Shown here piece after piece: positions 1-8,251 of a stretch of 64,000 nucleotides of DNA. The DNA is taken from assembly GCA_946404405.1 (NCBI GenBank), contig CAMJDL010000009.1, positions 30,405-94,404 on the forward strand, read 5' to 3'. Under the pieces are notes generated by a model. It ran no database searches, was not told the origin of the DNA, and saw only the letters and a list, made by a program, of their open reading frames with translations. The translations under genes were made by a program, and so were the position numbers. This stretch comes from an uncultured Prevotella sp. (lineage in GTDB: Bacteria > Bacteroidota > Bacteroidia > Bacteroidales > Bacteroidaceae). Every line of letters begins with the position of its first letter. The stretch's first letter is position 1.

Positions 1-1
1 C

Positions 2-97
2 GCATTGGCTAACCTCTGGATCTTCATCGTAGGTCCGTTTGTTGGCGGTGCTTTGGCTGCATGTATTTGGAAACTGATTGAACCCGCTGAGAAGTAA
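2..97 (+). CDS. Aquaporin / MIP family channel, C-terminal fragment
   Basis: Only the last 31 codons lie in the window. The reading frame starting at base 2 gives a hydrophobic end containing [16 protein letters not shown] and closing with IEPAEK and a TAA stop. This matches the sixth membrane helix and short cytoplasmic tail of MIP channels (water or glycerol facilitators), where a tryptophan-rich LW.F...P..G pattern is usual. The selectivity filter and NPA motifs lie outside the window, so aquaporin and glycerol facilitator cannot be told apart. The GH3 gene begins four bases after the stop, which suggests cotranscription. Confidence 0.6.
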   Translation, partial: ALANLWIFIVGPFVGGALAACIWKLIEPAEK

Positions 98-101
98 GTT
101 G

Positions 102-2570
102 ATGAGACACATTTTAACGACCGTTGTGCTGATGCTGACCGCTGTGACAGCATCAGCACAATTTGCTATTCCTCGTGATGCGAAGTTGGAGGCAAAGGTA
201 GAGAAGACGCTCCAGAAGATGACCCTCGACGAGAAAATTGGTCAGATGCTGGAGCTAAACCTCGACGTGATGGGTAAAACCATAGTAGAGAACGCCAAGG
301 TAGACCGTGAGAAGGTGCGCTCAGTGCTCCAGCAATACGGCAGGCCAGCTGGCGAGATTGATGCTATGACGAAGATGACCGATCAGGAAATCATCGACAA
401 GTTAGGTAATTTCCCTGTAGACATCTATCAGGGCGAGACTAAGCGCGTTTGGAAACTCAATGAGACTATGCTCGACACCCTGATTTCTAAGTGGAAGGTC
501 GGTTCTATTCTGAATGCTCCAGGCACTCGCGCTCCGAGTGTAGCCCAGTGGCAGGAGTGGATACAACTTATTCAGAAGAAGTCGATGAAGTATCTGGGTA
601 TCCCCGATATCTACGGTTTGGATCATAACCATGGCGTTACCTATACTCAGGGCGGAACTCTCTTCCCACAGCCCATCAATCTGGGAGCATCGTTTAATAC
701 AGAGCTGGCACGTGTAGGAGCGGAGATTACTGCCTATGAGAGTCGTGCGGCCAACTGCCCTTGGGTTTATAATCCAGTAGTAGACCTGAGTCGTGATCCC
801 CGTTGGCCACGTGTTTACGAGAGCTTTGGCGAGGATGCTATCGTGAACTCAAAGATGGTTGTTGCAGAGATTAAGGGTTATCAGGGCGATGATCCTAACC
901 ATATTGATCAGTACCACGTAGGTACCAGCACCAAGCACTACTTTGCCTATGGCGCACCTTGGACTGGTAAGGACCGTACTCCTGCATACCTCTCTCCGCA
1001 GATGATTCGCGAGAAATACTTCGAGCCATTCAAGCAGGCTGCACTTGCCGGAACATTGACCATGATGGTTAACTCGGCTTCTATCAACGGTGTGCCCGTT
1101 CATGCCAGCTATGAGTATCTTACCAAGTGGCTTAAGGAAGACCTACAGTGGGACGGATTCCTGGTGACCGATTGGGCTGATATCAACAATTTGTACTCAC
1201 GCGAAAAGGTTGCTAAGGACAAGAAGGATGCCATCCGTATTGCCATCAATGCTGGTATCGATATGTCAATGGACCCATACAGCGTAGAGTTCTGTGTTCT
1301 GCTTAAGGAACTTGTAAACGAGGGTAAGGTTAAGATGAGCCGTATTGATGATGCAGTACGCAGAATCCTGCGTGCCAAGTATCGTCTGGGACTCTTTGAT
1401 AAACCAAACACCGGTGGTAAGGGCTTCGAGAAGTTTGGTTGTGATGAGTTTGCTAAAGCATCTCTTAAGGCTGCTGAGGAATCAGAAGTTCTCCTTAAGA
1501 ACGAGGGAAATATTCTGCCTTTGGCTAAGGGTAAGAAGATTCTGTTGACTGGTCCTAACGCTAACCAGATGCGTTGTCTGCACGGTGGTTGGAGCTACAC
1601 TTGGCAGGGTTCTAAGGCTGAGGATCTCTCAGAGAAGTATAACACCATCTACGAGGCTCTTTGCAATAAGTATGGCAAGGAGAATATTATTCTTGAACAA
1701 GGCGTGACCTATAATGAGAATGGTGCCTACTACGATGAGAACGAGCCTCAGATTCAGAAGGCTGTAGATGCAGCTGTCAAAGCTGACGTTATTATTGCGT
1801 GTATTGGTGAGAACTCCTATACTGAGACGCCAGGAAACCTGAATGACCTATGGCTTTCCAAGAACCAGCGCGATCTTGTTAAGGAACTGTCCAAGACGGG
1901 GAAGCCTATCGTTTTGGTACTTAACGAGGGTCGTCCACGTCTTATTGCTGATATCGAGCCATTGGCTAAAGCTGTTGTTGATATCCTGATTCCAGGTAAC
2001 TATGGTGGCGATGCACTCGCAAACTTGCTTGCAGGTGATGTTAACTTCTCTGCCAAGATGCCTTACACCTATCCTCGTGAGATTAACTCGTTGAACACTT
2101 ATGACTATAAGGTTAGCGAGGAAGTAGGTACTATGGCTGGTGCTTACAACTACGATGCAAAAGTTAGTCTCCAATGGCCTTTCGGCTACGGCTTGAGCTA
2201 TACCACCTATGAGTATTCGAATCTGAAGGTTGACAAAGCATCATTCGCTGCCGATGACATCCTCACAGTTAGCGTCGATGTGAAGAATACGGGCAGTCGT
2301 GCCGGCAAGGAGGCCGTTCTGCTTTACAGCAGCGATCTGATTGCTTCTATCGTTCCTGATAATAAGCGCCTGCGCGACTTTACGAAAATCGAGCTGCAGC
2401 CTGGCGAGACCAAGACCGTTTCCTTCCAATTGCCTGCCAAGAATCTCGCTTTCGTAGGTGCTGACGGTCGCTGGACACTCGAAAAGGGCGACTTCCTGTT
2501 GAAGGTAGGCCGTCTGACAGTGCTAACCGTATGTAGTGAAACCAAAATATGGGACACGCCAAACATCTAA
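102..2570 (+). CDS. Glycoside hydrolase family 3 beta-glucosidase, exported
   Basis: An exported enzyme of about 822 residues that should remove terminal beta-linked glucose (or xylose) from oligosaccharides in the periplasm or at the outer membrane. The ATG at 102 is preferred to an upstream TTG because it is followed directly by a signal peptide ([20 protein letters not shown]). The GH3 N-terminal barrel carries KHYFAYG and the nucleophile segment GFLVTDWAD, with the Asp near residue 357. The second alpha/beta domain begins around [15 protein letters not shown] fibronectin-III-like C-terminal domain ([18 protein letters not shown]) completes the usual BglX-type order. Length and domain order are normal; substrate cannot be read from sequence alone. 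Confidence 0.92.
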   Translation: MRHILTTVVLMLTAVTASAQFAIPRDAKLEAKVEKTLQKMTLDEKIGQMLELNLDVMGKTIVENAKVDREKVRSVLQQYGRPAGEIDAMTKMTDQEIIDKLGNFPVDIYQGETKRVWKLNETMLDTLISKWKVGSILNAPGTRAPSVAQWQEWIQLIQKKSMKYLGIPDIYGLDHNHGVTYTQGGTLFPQPINLGASFNTELARVGAEITAYESRAANCPWVYNPVVDLSRDPRWPRVYESFGEDAIVNSKMVVAEIKGYQGDDPNHIDQYHVGTSTKHYFAYGAPWTGKDRTPAYLSPQMIREKYFEPFKQAALAGTLTMMVNSASINGVPVHASYEYLTKWLKEDLQWDGFLVTDWADINNLYSREKVAKDKKDAIRIAINAGIDMSMDPYSVEFCVLLKELVNEGKVKMSRIDDAVRRILRAKYRLGLFDKPNTGGKGFEKFGCDEFAKASLKAAEESEVLLKNEGNILPLAKGKKILLTGPNANQMRCLHGGWSYTWQGSKAEDLSEKYNTIYEALCNKYGKENIILEQGVTYNENGAYYDENEPQIQKAVDAAVKADVIIACIGENSYTETPGNLNDLWLSKNQRDLVKELSKTGKPIVLVLNEGRPRLIADIEPLAKAVVDILIPGNYGGDALANLLAGDVNFSAKMPYTYPREINSLNTYDYKVSEEVGTMAGAYNYDAKVSLQWPFGYGLSYTTYEYSNLKVDKASFAADDILTVSVDVKNTGSRAGKEAVLLYSSDLIASIVPDNKRLRDFTKIELQPGETKTVSFQLPAKNLAFVGADGRWTLEKGDFLLKVGRLTVLTVCSETKIWDTPNI

Positions 2571-2674
2571 GTGATTCACTTGTTTTGATGTTAATGTCAC
2601 TTTTGCTTCTAACGTATTTAAAGTCAGATTATTAGTTAAGGTGATATTACTTATTGTAATGTCACTATCTATCA

Positions 2675-2769
2675 CTACAGTAAAACAAGTTGTTTTGGTG
2701 ATGAAGGAATGGTACTTTACGGTGATAGAAGGGCCTTCTACGAAACCAAAACAACTTGTTTTACTGCAG
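2675..2769. repeat. Four-unit 22-nt palindrome array inside a 25-bp inverted repeat
   Basis: Outer arms 2675-2699 and 2745-2769 are reverse complements with one mismatch. Inside, 15-nt palindromes start at 2682, 2704, 2726 and 2748, exactly 22 apart: AAAACAAGTTGTTTT, a degenerate copy, TAGAAGGGCCTTCTA and AAAACAACTTGTTTT. Three of the four are perfect 7-1-7 palindromes. Confidence 0.85.
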
Positions 2770-2890
2770 TAGAAGCCGTCTCAGATACTAATAGTTGGTA
2801 GCTAATAGCAGCGTAGTGGCTTGTCAATAAGACGGGAGTATTGGAAAATAAAGCGTAATGTTTGTAGAGCGTCGAATTCTAAACATACCG

Positions 2891-2910
2891 AGTGAAAAGT
2901 GACAAGTGAG
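2891..2910. repeat. Period-7 tract
   Basis: Three consecutive heptamers, AGTGAAA, AGTGACA and AGTGAG. The same heptamer family recurs in the opposite sense at 2991-3011 and in the same sense at 16445-16465. Confidence 0.7.
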
Positions 2911-2990
2911 TTTTGCAAAAACGGCAGTCTGTTGCATCTGATTGCAAATAAAACAAAAAAAATGCGAGGACAGCATCAAATTCTTTATTC

Positions 2991-3011
2991 TTCACTTTTC
3001 ACTTTTCACTT
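2991..3011. repeat. Period-7 tract (TTCACTT x3) in the aldolase promoter region
   Basis: Three perfect copies of TTCACTT immediately upstream of the -7 element of the aldolase gene. The tract supplies the -33 region (TTTC at 2997-3000, 19 nt from the -7), so the repeat may be part of the promoter. Confidence 0.75.
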
Positions 3012-3027
3012 CTTTTTCGTACCTTTG
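2997..3027 (+). promoter_or_regulatory. Bacteroidetes-type promoter of the aldolase gene
   Basis: TACCTTTG at 3020-3027 fits the TAnnTTTG -7 consensus. TTTC at 2997-3000 gives a 3/4 match to the -33 TTTG at 19 nt spacing. The start codon is at 3071. Confidence 0.7.
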
Positions 3028-3070
3028 CACTCGATTTCAAGGAATAGTTTTTCATTTAAATAATTCAACT

Positions 3071-4069
3071 ATGGTAAATTACAAAGATTTAGGTCTCGTC
3101 AATACACGCGAGATGTTCAAGAGAGCAGTAGCCGGCGGCTATGCTATCCCCGCTTTCAACTTCAACACAATGGAGCAGATGCAGGCCATCGTTATGGCTG
3201 CCGTTGAGACAAAGTCACCCGTTATCATGCAGGTGTCTAAGGGTGCCCGTAACTATGCCAACGCTACGATCCTCCGCTACATGGCCGAGGGTGCTGTGGC
3301 TTATGCCAAGGAGCTGGGCTGTGAGCATCCTGAGATCGTGCTGCACCTCGACCACGGTGACAGCTTCGAGCTCTGCAAGGACTGCATCGACATGGGCTTC
3401 TCTTCAGTGATGATCGACGGTTCACACCTCCCCTACGAGGAGAACATTGCTCTGGCAAAGAAGGTTGTGGAGTATGCTCATCAGTACGACGTGACCGTCG
3501 AGGCTGAGCTCGGTGTGCTCGCTGGTGTTGAGGATGAGGTCAGCGCTGCTGAGTCTCACTACACCAAGCCTGAGGAGGTTATCGACTTCTCTACCCGCAC
3601 AGGTTGCGACTCTCTGGCTATCTCTATCGGTACTTCTCACGGTGCCCACAAGTTCACTCCTGAGCAGTGCACACTCGTGAACGGCGTACTCGTTCCACCT
3701 CCCTTGGCATTCGACATCCTCGCTGAGATCGAGAAGAAGCTTCCTGGATTCCCCATCGTGCTCCACGGTTCTTCTTCAGTTCCTATGGACGAGGTGAACA
3801 CCATCAACCAGTATGGTGGCAAGCTCGAGGCAGCTATCGGTATCCCCGAGGAGCAGCTCCGCAAGGCTTCTAAGAGCGCTGTATGTAAGATCAACATCGA
3901 CTCTGACTCACGTCTGGCTATGACGGCTGCTATCCGTCAGCACCTGGCTGAGCATCCTGGAGACTTCGATCCTCGTCAGTATCTGAAGCCCGCTCGTGAG
4001 AACATGAAGAAGATGTACATCCACAAGATTGTGAATGTGCTCGGTTCTGACGGAAAACTTGCCGAGTAA
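3071..4069 (+). CDS. fba: Class II fructose-bisphosphate aldolase
   Basis: A 332-residue zinc-dependent aldolase that interconverts fructose-1,6-bisphosphate with DHAP and glyceraldehyde-3-phosphate in the cytoplasm. The ATG at 3071 is chosen because conserved sequence begins there (VNYKDLGLVNTREMFKRA) and a promoter lies 43 bp upstream. Metal-binding histidines are visible in LHLDHGDSFE, IGTSHGAHKF and VLHGSSSVP. Codon use is biased toward the forms of a highly expressed gene (CTC, GGT, GAG), unlike the flanking genes. It is monocistronic and faces the next gene across a bidirectional terminator. Confidence 0.96.
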   Translation: MVNYKDLGLVNTREMFKRAVAGGYAIPAFNFNTMEQMQAIVMAAVETKSPVIMQVSKGARNYANATILRYMAEGAVAYAKELGCEHPEIVLHLDHGDSFELCKDCIDMGFSSVMIDGSHLPYEENIALAKKVVEYAHQYDVTVEAELGVLAGVEDEVSAAESHYTKPEEVIDFSTRTGCDSLAISIGTSHGAHKFTPEQCTLVNGVLVPPPLAFDILAEIEKKLPGFPIVLHGSSSVPMDEVNTINQYGGKLEAAIGIPEEQLRKASKSAVCKINIDSDSRLAMTAAIRQHLAEHPGDFDPRQYLKPARENMKKMYIHKIVNVLGSDGKLAE

Positions 4070-4171
4070 GCGAATGCAAAATTGAGCTTGCTCATGCTTT
4101 GCTGAGCGTGAGGCAAGTCGACGAAGTCAACTCGCTCAGCAGTAAGATGACAGAAAAGAACAAAAAAAGGC

Positions 4172-4200
4172 GGACGCAAAATTTTGCGCCCGTCTCTTTT
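4172..4200. terminator. Bidirectional rho-independent terminator
   Basis: The stem GGACGCAAAA / TTTTGCGCCC (4172-4191, one mismatch) is preceded by a run of A and followed by a T-rich stretch, so it can end both the aldolase (+) and the convergent Met-rich protein gene (-). Confidence 0.8.
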
Positions 4201-4214
4201 TATTATTATTTTTA

Positions 4215-4724
4215 TTACTTGTAGTACTCGATGGTACGAGTCTGTTCCATCTCCTGACCCATCATAGACATCTTACGGCTAATCCAGTTGCCGTGGTCGT
4301 CATACTTATAGTCTGTGTAAGGAGTAGACATGGCCTGACCGCCCATATCCATATCCTGAGTGGCACGTGCACCCTTATCATTATAAGTGAACTTGATTTC
4401 CATCTCCTGACCCATCATACTCATTGTCTGGCTTACTACCTTGCCATTCGCCCACTTGTACTTCAAGGGCATCTTCTGTCCACGCATTTCCATAGAAGCA
4501 GACTGGATGTAACCGTTTGCATCGTAAACGATATCCGACATGGTGTCGCTCTGCATCTTTCCGTCCTGCGTGAAGTTGATGGTCTGTTGCTGACCCATTA
4601 CAGAAGACTTAATACACTTAACGGGACCAGAAGCCTCGTTAAACTCGATGTCGTGGTACTTGGTTTGTGCTTGAATGGCAAAAGGAATAACCATCATTGC
4701 CATCATCATGAAAATTTTCTTCAT
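4215..4724 (-). CDS. Secreted Met-rich repeat protein, function unknown
   Basis: A 169-residue protein with a signal peptide (MKKIFMMMAMMVIPFAIQAQ). The mature part is about five copies of a roughly 25-residue unit built around [S/M]MGQ[E/Q]M, for example VMGQQQ, MRGQKM, MMGQEM, MGGQAM and MMGQEM again, each followed by a hydrophobic strand and a turn such as YDANG, ANGK, NDKG or DDHG. The turn-and-strand layout resembles RHS/YD-type beta repeats. The methionine content is striking for an exported protein, but a metal-binding or redox role would be a guess. It converges on the aldolase and is followed upstream by a divergently spaced Nudix gene on the same strand. Confidence 0.75.
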   Translation of the reverse strand: MKKIFMMMAMMVIPFAIQAQTKYHDIEFNEASGPVKCIKSSVMGQQQTINFTQDGKMQSDTMSDIVYDANGYIQSASMEMRGQKMPLKYKWANGKVVSQTMSMMGQEMEIKFTYNDKGARATQDMDMGGQAMSTPYTDYKYDDHGNWISRKMSMMGQEMEQTRTIEYYK

Positions 4725-4806
4725 AGTTGATACTTAAATTTTGTGTTTAGAAAATAAATACATCAACCCTTAGACGTACCTATTGTAGAAAGGTTTAATT
4801 CTTTTT

Positions 4807-5316
4807 TTATTTTTTGATGGCCAGAAACCGTTCGAACTCACTTTCGAAGTTCGGCGTCAGCACCCCCTGCCCCATCGCCTCGCTAATCTCGGCCATCGTC
4901 CAGAAGCGGCCACCATCCAGTTCCTCCTTTGAGGGCTGGATAGGCCCGTCGTAAGTCGTACGGTTCACGTACACCAATTCACGTTCGCGCTTGCTGTCGA
5001 ACACATATTTGCCAACGAATTCAGGTTTGAAGTCCGTAATGCCCAACTCCTCGCGCACCTCGCGACGCAGTGCCTCTTCTGGTGTCTCGCCATAGTCTAT
5101 ATGTCCACCTACAGCCGTATCCCACTTACCAGGCTGTATGTCCTTCCACTCTGGTCGTTTCTGCAGATACAGCTCACCTTGACTATTAAAAACATGCAGA
5201 TGTACCACCGCATGCAACAATCGCGACCCGTTATGACACTCGCCACGCGTCGCCTGTCCTATCACGGTACCCTCTTCATCGACGATTGGGAACCGCTCTT
5301 GCTCATTATCTTTCAT
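4807..5316 (-). CDS. Nudix hydrolase (IPP-isomerase-like subgroup)
   Basis: A 169-residue Nudix protein. The Nudix box is complete: G at GHIDYGE, then REVREELGI, giving GX5EX7REVXEELGI. The N-terminus (FPIVDEEGTVIGQATRGECH) and LLHAVVHLHVFNSQGELYLQKR resemble the isopentenyl-diphosphate-isomerase-like YfcD group, whose members hydrolyse nucleotide or related diphosphates. The exact substrate is not predictable. A likely -7 element (TAATTTTG on the minus strand, 5375-5382) lies about 60 bp upstream. Length is normal. Confidence 0.9.
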   Translation of the reverse strand: MKDNEQERFPIVDEEGTVIGQATRGECHNGSRLLHAVVHLHVFNSQGELYLQKRPEWKDIQPGKWDTAVGGHIDYGETPEEALRREVREELGITDFKPEFVGKYVFDSKRERELVYVNRTTYDGPIQPSKEELDGGRFWTMAEISEAMGQGVLTPNFESEFERFLAIKK

Positions 5317-5465
5317 TGTCTCTTTCCAAACTCAGGTCATACGGTGCCTTGCACTATACGACGGATATCGTTCGCAAAATTAAGCATTAATTTCTATTCT
5401 CACAACAAAATGCGATAAAAAATGATTCCCAGCTCACAGATTAAACCAAAAGAGCAAATCATAGT

Positions 5466-5477
5466 CTATTATAATAG
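5466..5477. promoter_or_regulatory. Palindrome upstream of the CE1 esterase gene
   Basis: CTATTATAATAG is a perfect 12-bp palindrome 34 bp before the start codon. It could be an operator or overlap the promoter, since no clear TAnnTTTG is present. Tentative. Confidence 0.3.
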
Positions 5478-5507
5478 TATTCATTATTCAATAAATTAAT
5501 CAGTTAA

Positions 5508-6404
<897 letters not shown>

Positions 6405-6447
6405 AATAGATTTGGCATAGGGTTGCGTCGTTCTTAGCAAGCTCTAA

Positions 6448-6530
6448 GCAAGGGGTTGGCAAGGTGATGGCAAGTATTAACAGCTTGCTATAGCTTGCGA
6501 ACCCCTTGCCAAATACTTGCCAACCCCTTG
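6448..6530. repeat. Inverted repeat CAAGGGGTTGGCAAG
   Basis: The 15-mer at 6449-6463 has its exact reverse complement at 6516-6530. Further TTGGCAAG / CTTGCCAA copies lie between and beside them. Confidence 0.85.
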
Positions 6531-6545
6531 CCTAACCTATGCGAA
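6480..6545. repeat. Three-unit 22-nt array
   Basis: Units 6480-6501, 6502-6523 and 6524-6545. Each is 22 nt and ends in GCGAA or GCCAA. The second and third start with CCCCTTGCC. Confidence 0.75.
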
Positions 6546-6566
6546 TACTTTTGTTTTAGGTTATAG

Positions 6567-6607
6567 AACCACATTGGGCTCGCAGCGAATGCGAGCCCAA
6601 TGTGGTT
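6567..6607. repeat. 18-bp perfect hairpin
   Basis: Arm AACCACATTGGGCTCGCA (6567-6584), loop GCGAA and exact complementary arm 6590-6607. No T-run follows on either strand, so it is not a typical intrinsic terminator. Confidence 0.9.
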
Positions 6608-6675
6608 ATTGATATCAAGGTCTTCATTAAAAAGCCAGCTGGGCACGAGAATATCGCACATTAAGTAGAGTATAG

Positions 6676-6791
6676 AAAGTGGATCACGAGAACCGTCCCG
6701 ACTTTTCATCTCTCGTAGCAAAACGGCCTTTTACTACGAGCGCACTAAAAGTGCATATACATTCAAATAGAGAGCCAACCGTTGTGGCTGG
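6676..6791. repeat. Compound repeat, copy 1
   Basis: The 30-nt block 6676-6705 (core AGAACCGTCCCG) matches 7406-7435 at 27 of 30 positions. The 20-nt block 6772-6791 (core CCGTTGTGGCTGG) matches 7368-7387 at 19 of 20. The two blocks are in swapped order in the two copies. Confidence 0.8.
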
Positions 6792-6855
6792 ATTAGTGAC
6801 GGTAAACTCTAGGTTTAGTTTTGGTAAAGTCGGAGGTTAGTACCAGTAAAGTCGG
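6790..6855. repeat. Three-unit 22-nt array
   Basis: Units 6790-6811, 6812-6833 and 6834-6855. All share a TTAG...GTAAA core; the last two end in GTAAAGTCGG. Confidence 0.75.
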
Positions 6856-6861
6856 ACTCGC

Positions 6862-7027
6862 AATCTCAAATCTCAAATCTCAGTTAGAAAAAAGGGTACC
6901 ATCATTATCCGACTTTCTTTTCAATAGTCTTATAACTTACTAATAATCAATAATATATATAATATATATAATAAGAGGAGATGTGGGGTACCTTTAAAAA
7001 AACAATTGAGATTTGAGATTTGAGATT
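6862..7027. repeat. Inverted pair of period-7 tracts around an AT-rich core
   Basis: AATCTCA x3 at 6862-6882 is exactly complementary to 7007-7027. GGTACC sequences (6895-6900 and 6988-6993) lie just inside each arm next to A or T runs. The core near 6945-6975 is almost pure A/T with repeated ATATAT. The layout resembles a small non-autonomous element, but no target duplication was identified. Confidence 0.7.
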
Positions 7028-7198
7028 CTTGTCAATCAGTATCTTATCTAAAAGGCTGTATATCAACTGACTACGGGAATCAGCTGGCAGCCTGCGCTAA
7101 GGCTCAGAACCTTAAGAAGGGACAAATTGCACGATAATTCTACTCTAAAAGGCCTGAAAACAGGTGGATTTCTTTCATTTTGATGCTTTCCACTATCC

Positions 7199-7273
7199 GT
7201 TTTGTACAAAACAGCGTTTCAAAAAATCGGCGTTCTAATCTCAAATGGAAGGCATTTTGTGGCAAAACAGCGT
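7199..7273. repeat. Palindrome and direct repeat
   Basis: GTTTTGTACAAAAC (7199-7212) is a perfect palindrome. CAAAACAGCGT occurs at 7207-7217 and again at 7263-7273. Confidence 0.7.
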
Positions 7274-7367
7274 GTCTTGATTGACTTCATTGTCAGAAGA
7301 AGATAGTTTTTTACGCTCTAGTTAGGAAATAATGATTCTTTAGTTAGAGAGAGAGAAAAAAACAAAG

Positions 7368-7435
7368 GAGCCAGCCGTTGTGGCTGGCTCCCGTGAGAGA
7401 GGATTAAAGTGGATCAGCAGAACCGTCCCGCCTTT
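7368..7435. repeat. Compound repeat, copy 2, with hairpin
   Basis: Holds the second copies of the two blocks of 6676-6791. The hairpin GGAGCCAGCC / GGCTGGCTCC (7367-7376 and 7382-7391) is better preserved here than in copy 1. Confidence 0.8.
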
Positions 7436-7443
7436 CGTAAATG

Positions 7444-7485
7444 CTCCCGCTTTAATTTTCAATACTCCCGCTTTAATTTTCAATA
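7444..7485. repeat. Perfect 21-bp tandem duplication
   Basis: Two identical 21-mers beginning CTCCCGCTTTAATTTTC abut at 7464/7465. Confidence 0.9.
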
Positions 7486-7581
7486 GGTACGTCTTATTTG
7501 TCCTTGCTCCATGATGCACATAAATCACAGATTTATCGCTGACAAGTCTAGGATTCGTAGCCTGCAAATCTAGGACTTGTG

Positions 7582-7680
7582 ATTACGCAGCAAGTAGTTG
7601 CAATAACTACGCTTCCTGTTGCAATAGAAAGCGTAGTTATGAAATTTACAAGTATAGTAGTTGGAATTACTCGTATACTT
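7582..7680. repeat. Dispersed repeat and hairpins related to 11.7 kb
   Basis: The 32 nt at 7582-7613 match the reverse complement of 11693-11724 at 28 positions. Local hairpins include ATAACTACGCTT / AAGCGTAGTTAT (7603-7614, 7629-7640). The segment can be read as about four units with a period near 22 nt. Confidence 0.75.
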
Positions 7681-7827
7681 TTATTGTCTGTAAGCGGATT
7701 TCAGAAAAGCAGTGCCATTTCCAGTGAAGCACTTATGTTTTTATCGACTTCACAACAATTCGGAACTGTATTCCCATAGTTCATTCCTGTTTCAACTAAA
7801 AAAATAGGTTAAAAGATATAGTCGATA

Positions 7828-7859
7828 TTTGGAAGTTGAGAGATAAAGCCATATCTTTG
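7828..7859 (+). promoter_or_regulatory. Consensus promoter of the BlaI operon
   Basis: TTTG at 7828-7831, a 20-nt spacer and TATCTTTG at 7852-7859: an exact match to the Bacteroidetes TTTG-N(19-21)-TAnnTTTG consensus, 29 bp before the blaI-type start codon. If BlaI autoregulates, its operator should overlap this site. Confidence 0.85.
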
Positions 7860-7888
7860 CGGCATCAAACTAAAAATGTCGTTGGATT

Positions 7889-8248
7889 ATGCAAAAATTG
7901 ACAGGCAAGGAAGAAGAGGTATTGGAGTTGATGTGGCAATTGGGTGAGTGTGCGCCAAAGGATATAGTGGCGCAGTATCCAGAGCCTCAGCCGCATGTGA
8001 ATACCATCGCCACGATGGTGCAGTCATTGGAACGCAAGGGTTACGTGGGGCACCGTCCACAAGGTCGTGGCTTCATCTATTACCCGTTAGTTAGTCAGGA
8101 AGACTATGGCCGTTCGAAACTTGGTGGATTTGTTGACCGCTACTTCAAGCATTCCTACATGGAACTGGTGTCATCGCTGGTTGCTGAGGAGAAGGTGAGT
8201 GAACAGGAATTGGTGGATTTTTTGAAAGAACTGAAAAAACAATCATAG
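7889..8248 (+). CDS. BlaI/MecI/CopY-family transcriptional repressor
   Basis: A 119-residue winged-helix repressor. The helix-turn-helix part is in the first 75 residues (LTGKEEEVLELMWQLGECAPKD, then PHVNTIATMVQSLERKGYV), followed by the C-terminal dimerisation helix (LVDFLKELKKQ). The family binds as a dimer to its own promoter and is inactivated by cleavage by a membrane M56 peptidase. The M56 gene begins three bases after this stop, so the two form the usual sensor/repressor pair. No beta-lactamase is in view, so regulation of other genes is possible. Confidence 0.93.
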   Translation: MQKLTGKEEEVLELMWQLGECAPKDIVAQYPEPQPHVNTIATMVQSLERKGYVGHRPQGRGFIYYPLVSQEDYGRSKLGGFVDRYFKHSYMELVSSLVAEEKVSEQELVDFLKELKKQS

Positions 8249-8251
8249 CGT

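Larger units (their letters stand above)
2571..3070. other. 500-bp intergenic stretch with repeats
   Basis: No credible gene. It holds a 22-nt-period palindrome array (2675-2769), two period-7 tracts (2891-2910 and 2991-3011) and, at its end, the aldolase promoter. The open frame that extends upstream of the aldolase runs through these repeats and is not considered coding. Confidence 0.7.
6405..7888. other. 1.5-kb gene-free stretch built of short repeats
   Basis: No protein with recognisable features is encoded on either strand. The stretch holds an inverted repeat (6448-6530), a three-unit 22-nt array (6480-6545), an 18-bp perfect hairpin (6567-6607), two shuffled copies of a compound repeat (6676-6791 and 7368-7434), a second three-unit array (6790-6855), an inverted pair of period-7 tracts around an AT-rich core (6862-7027), a 21-bp tandem duplication (7444-7485), and a dispersed repeat shared with 11.7 kb (7582-7613). 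The BlaI promoter is at its right end. Confidence 0.8.

Noticed and set aside
6488..6721. Minus-strand frame of 77 codons in the repeat stretch
   Set aside because: It is formed from repeats; the shared 30-nt block is read in a different frame in the second copy (7340-7567), so no protein is conserved.
7340..7567. Minus-strand frame of 75 codons
   Set aside because: Composed of the 21-bp duplication and the compound repeat; low-complexity product and no start signals.
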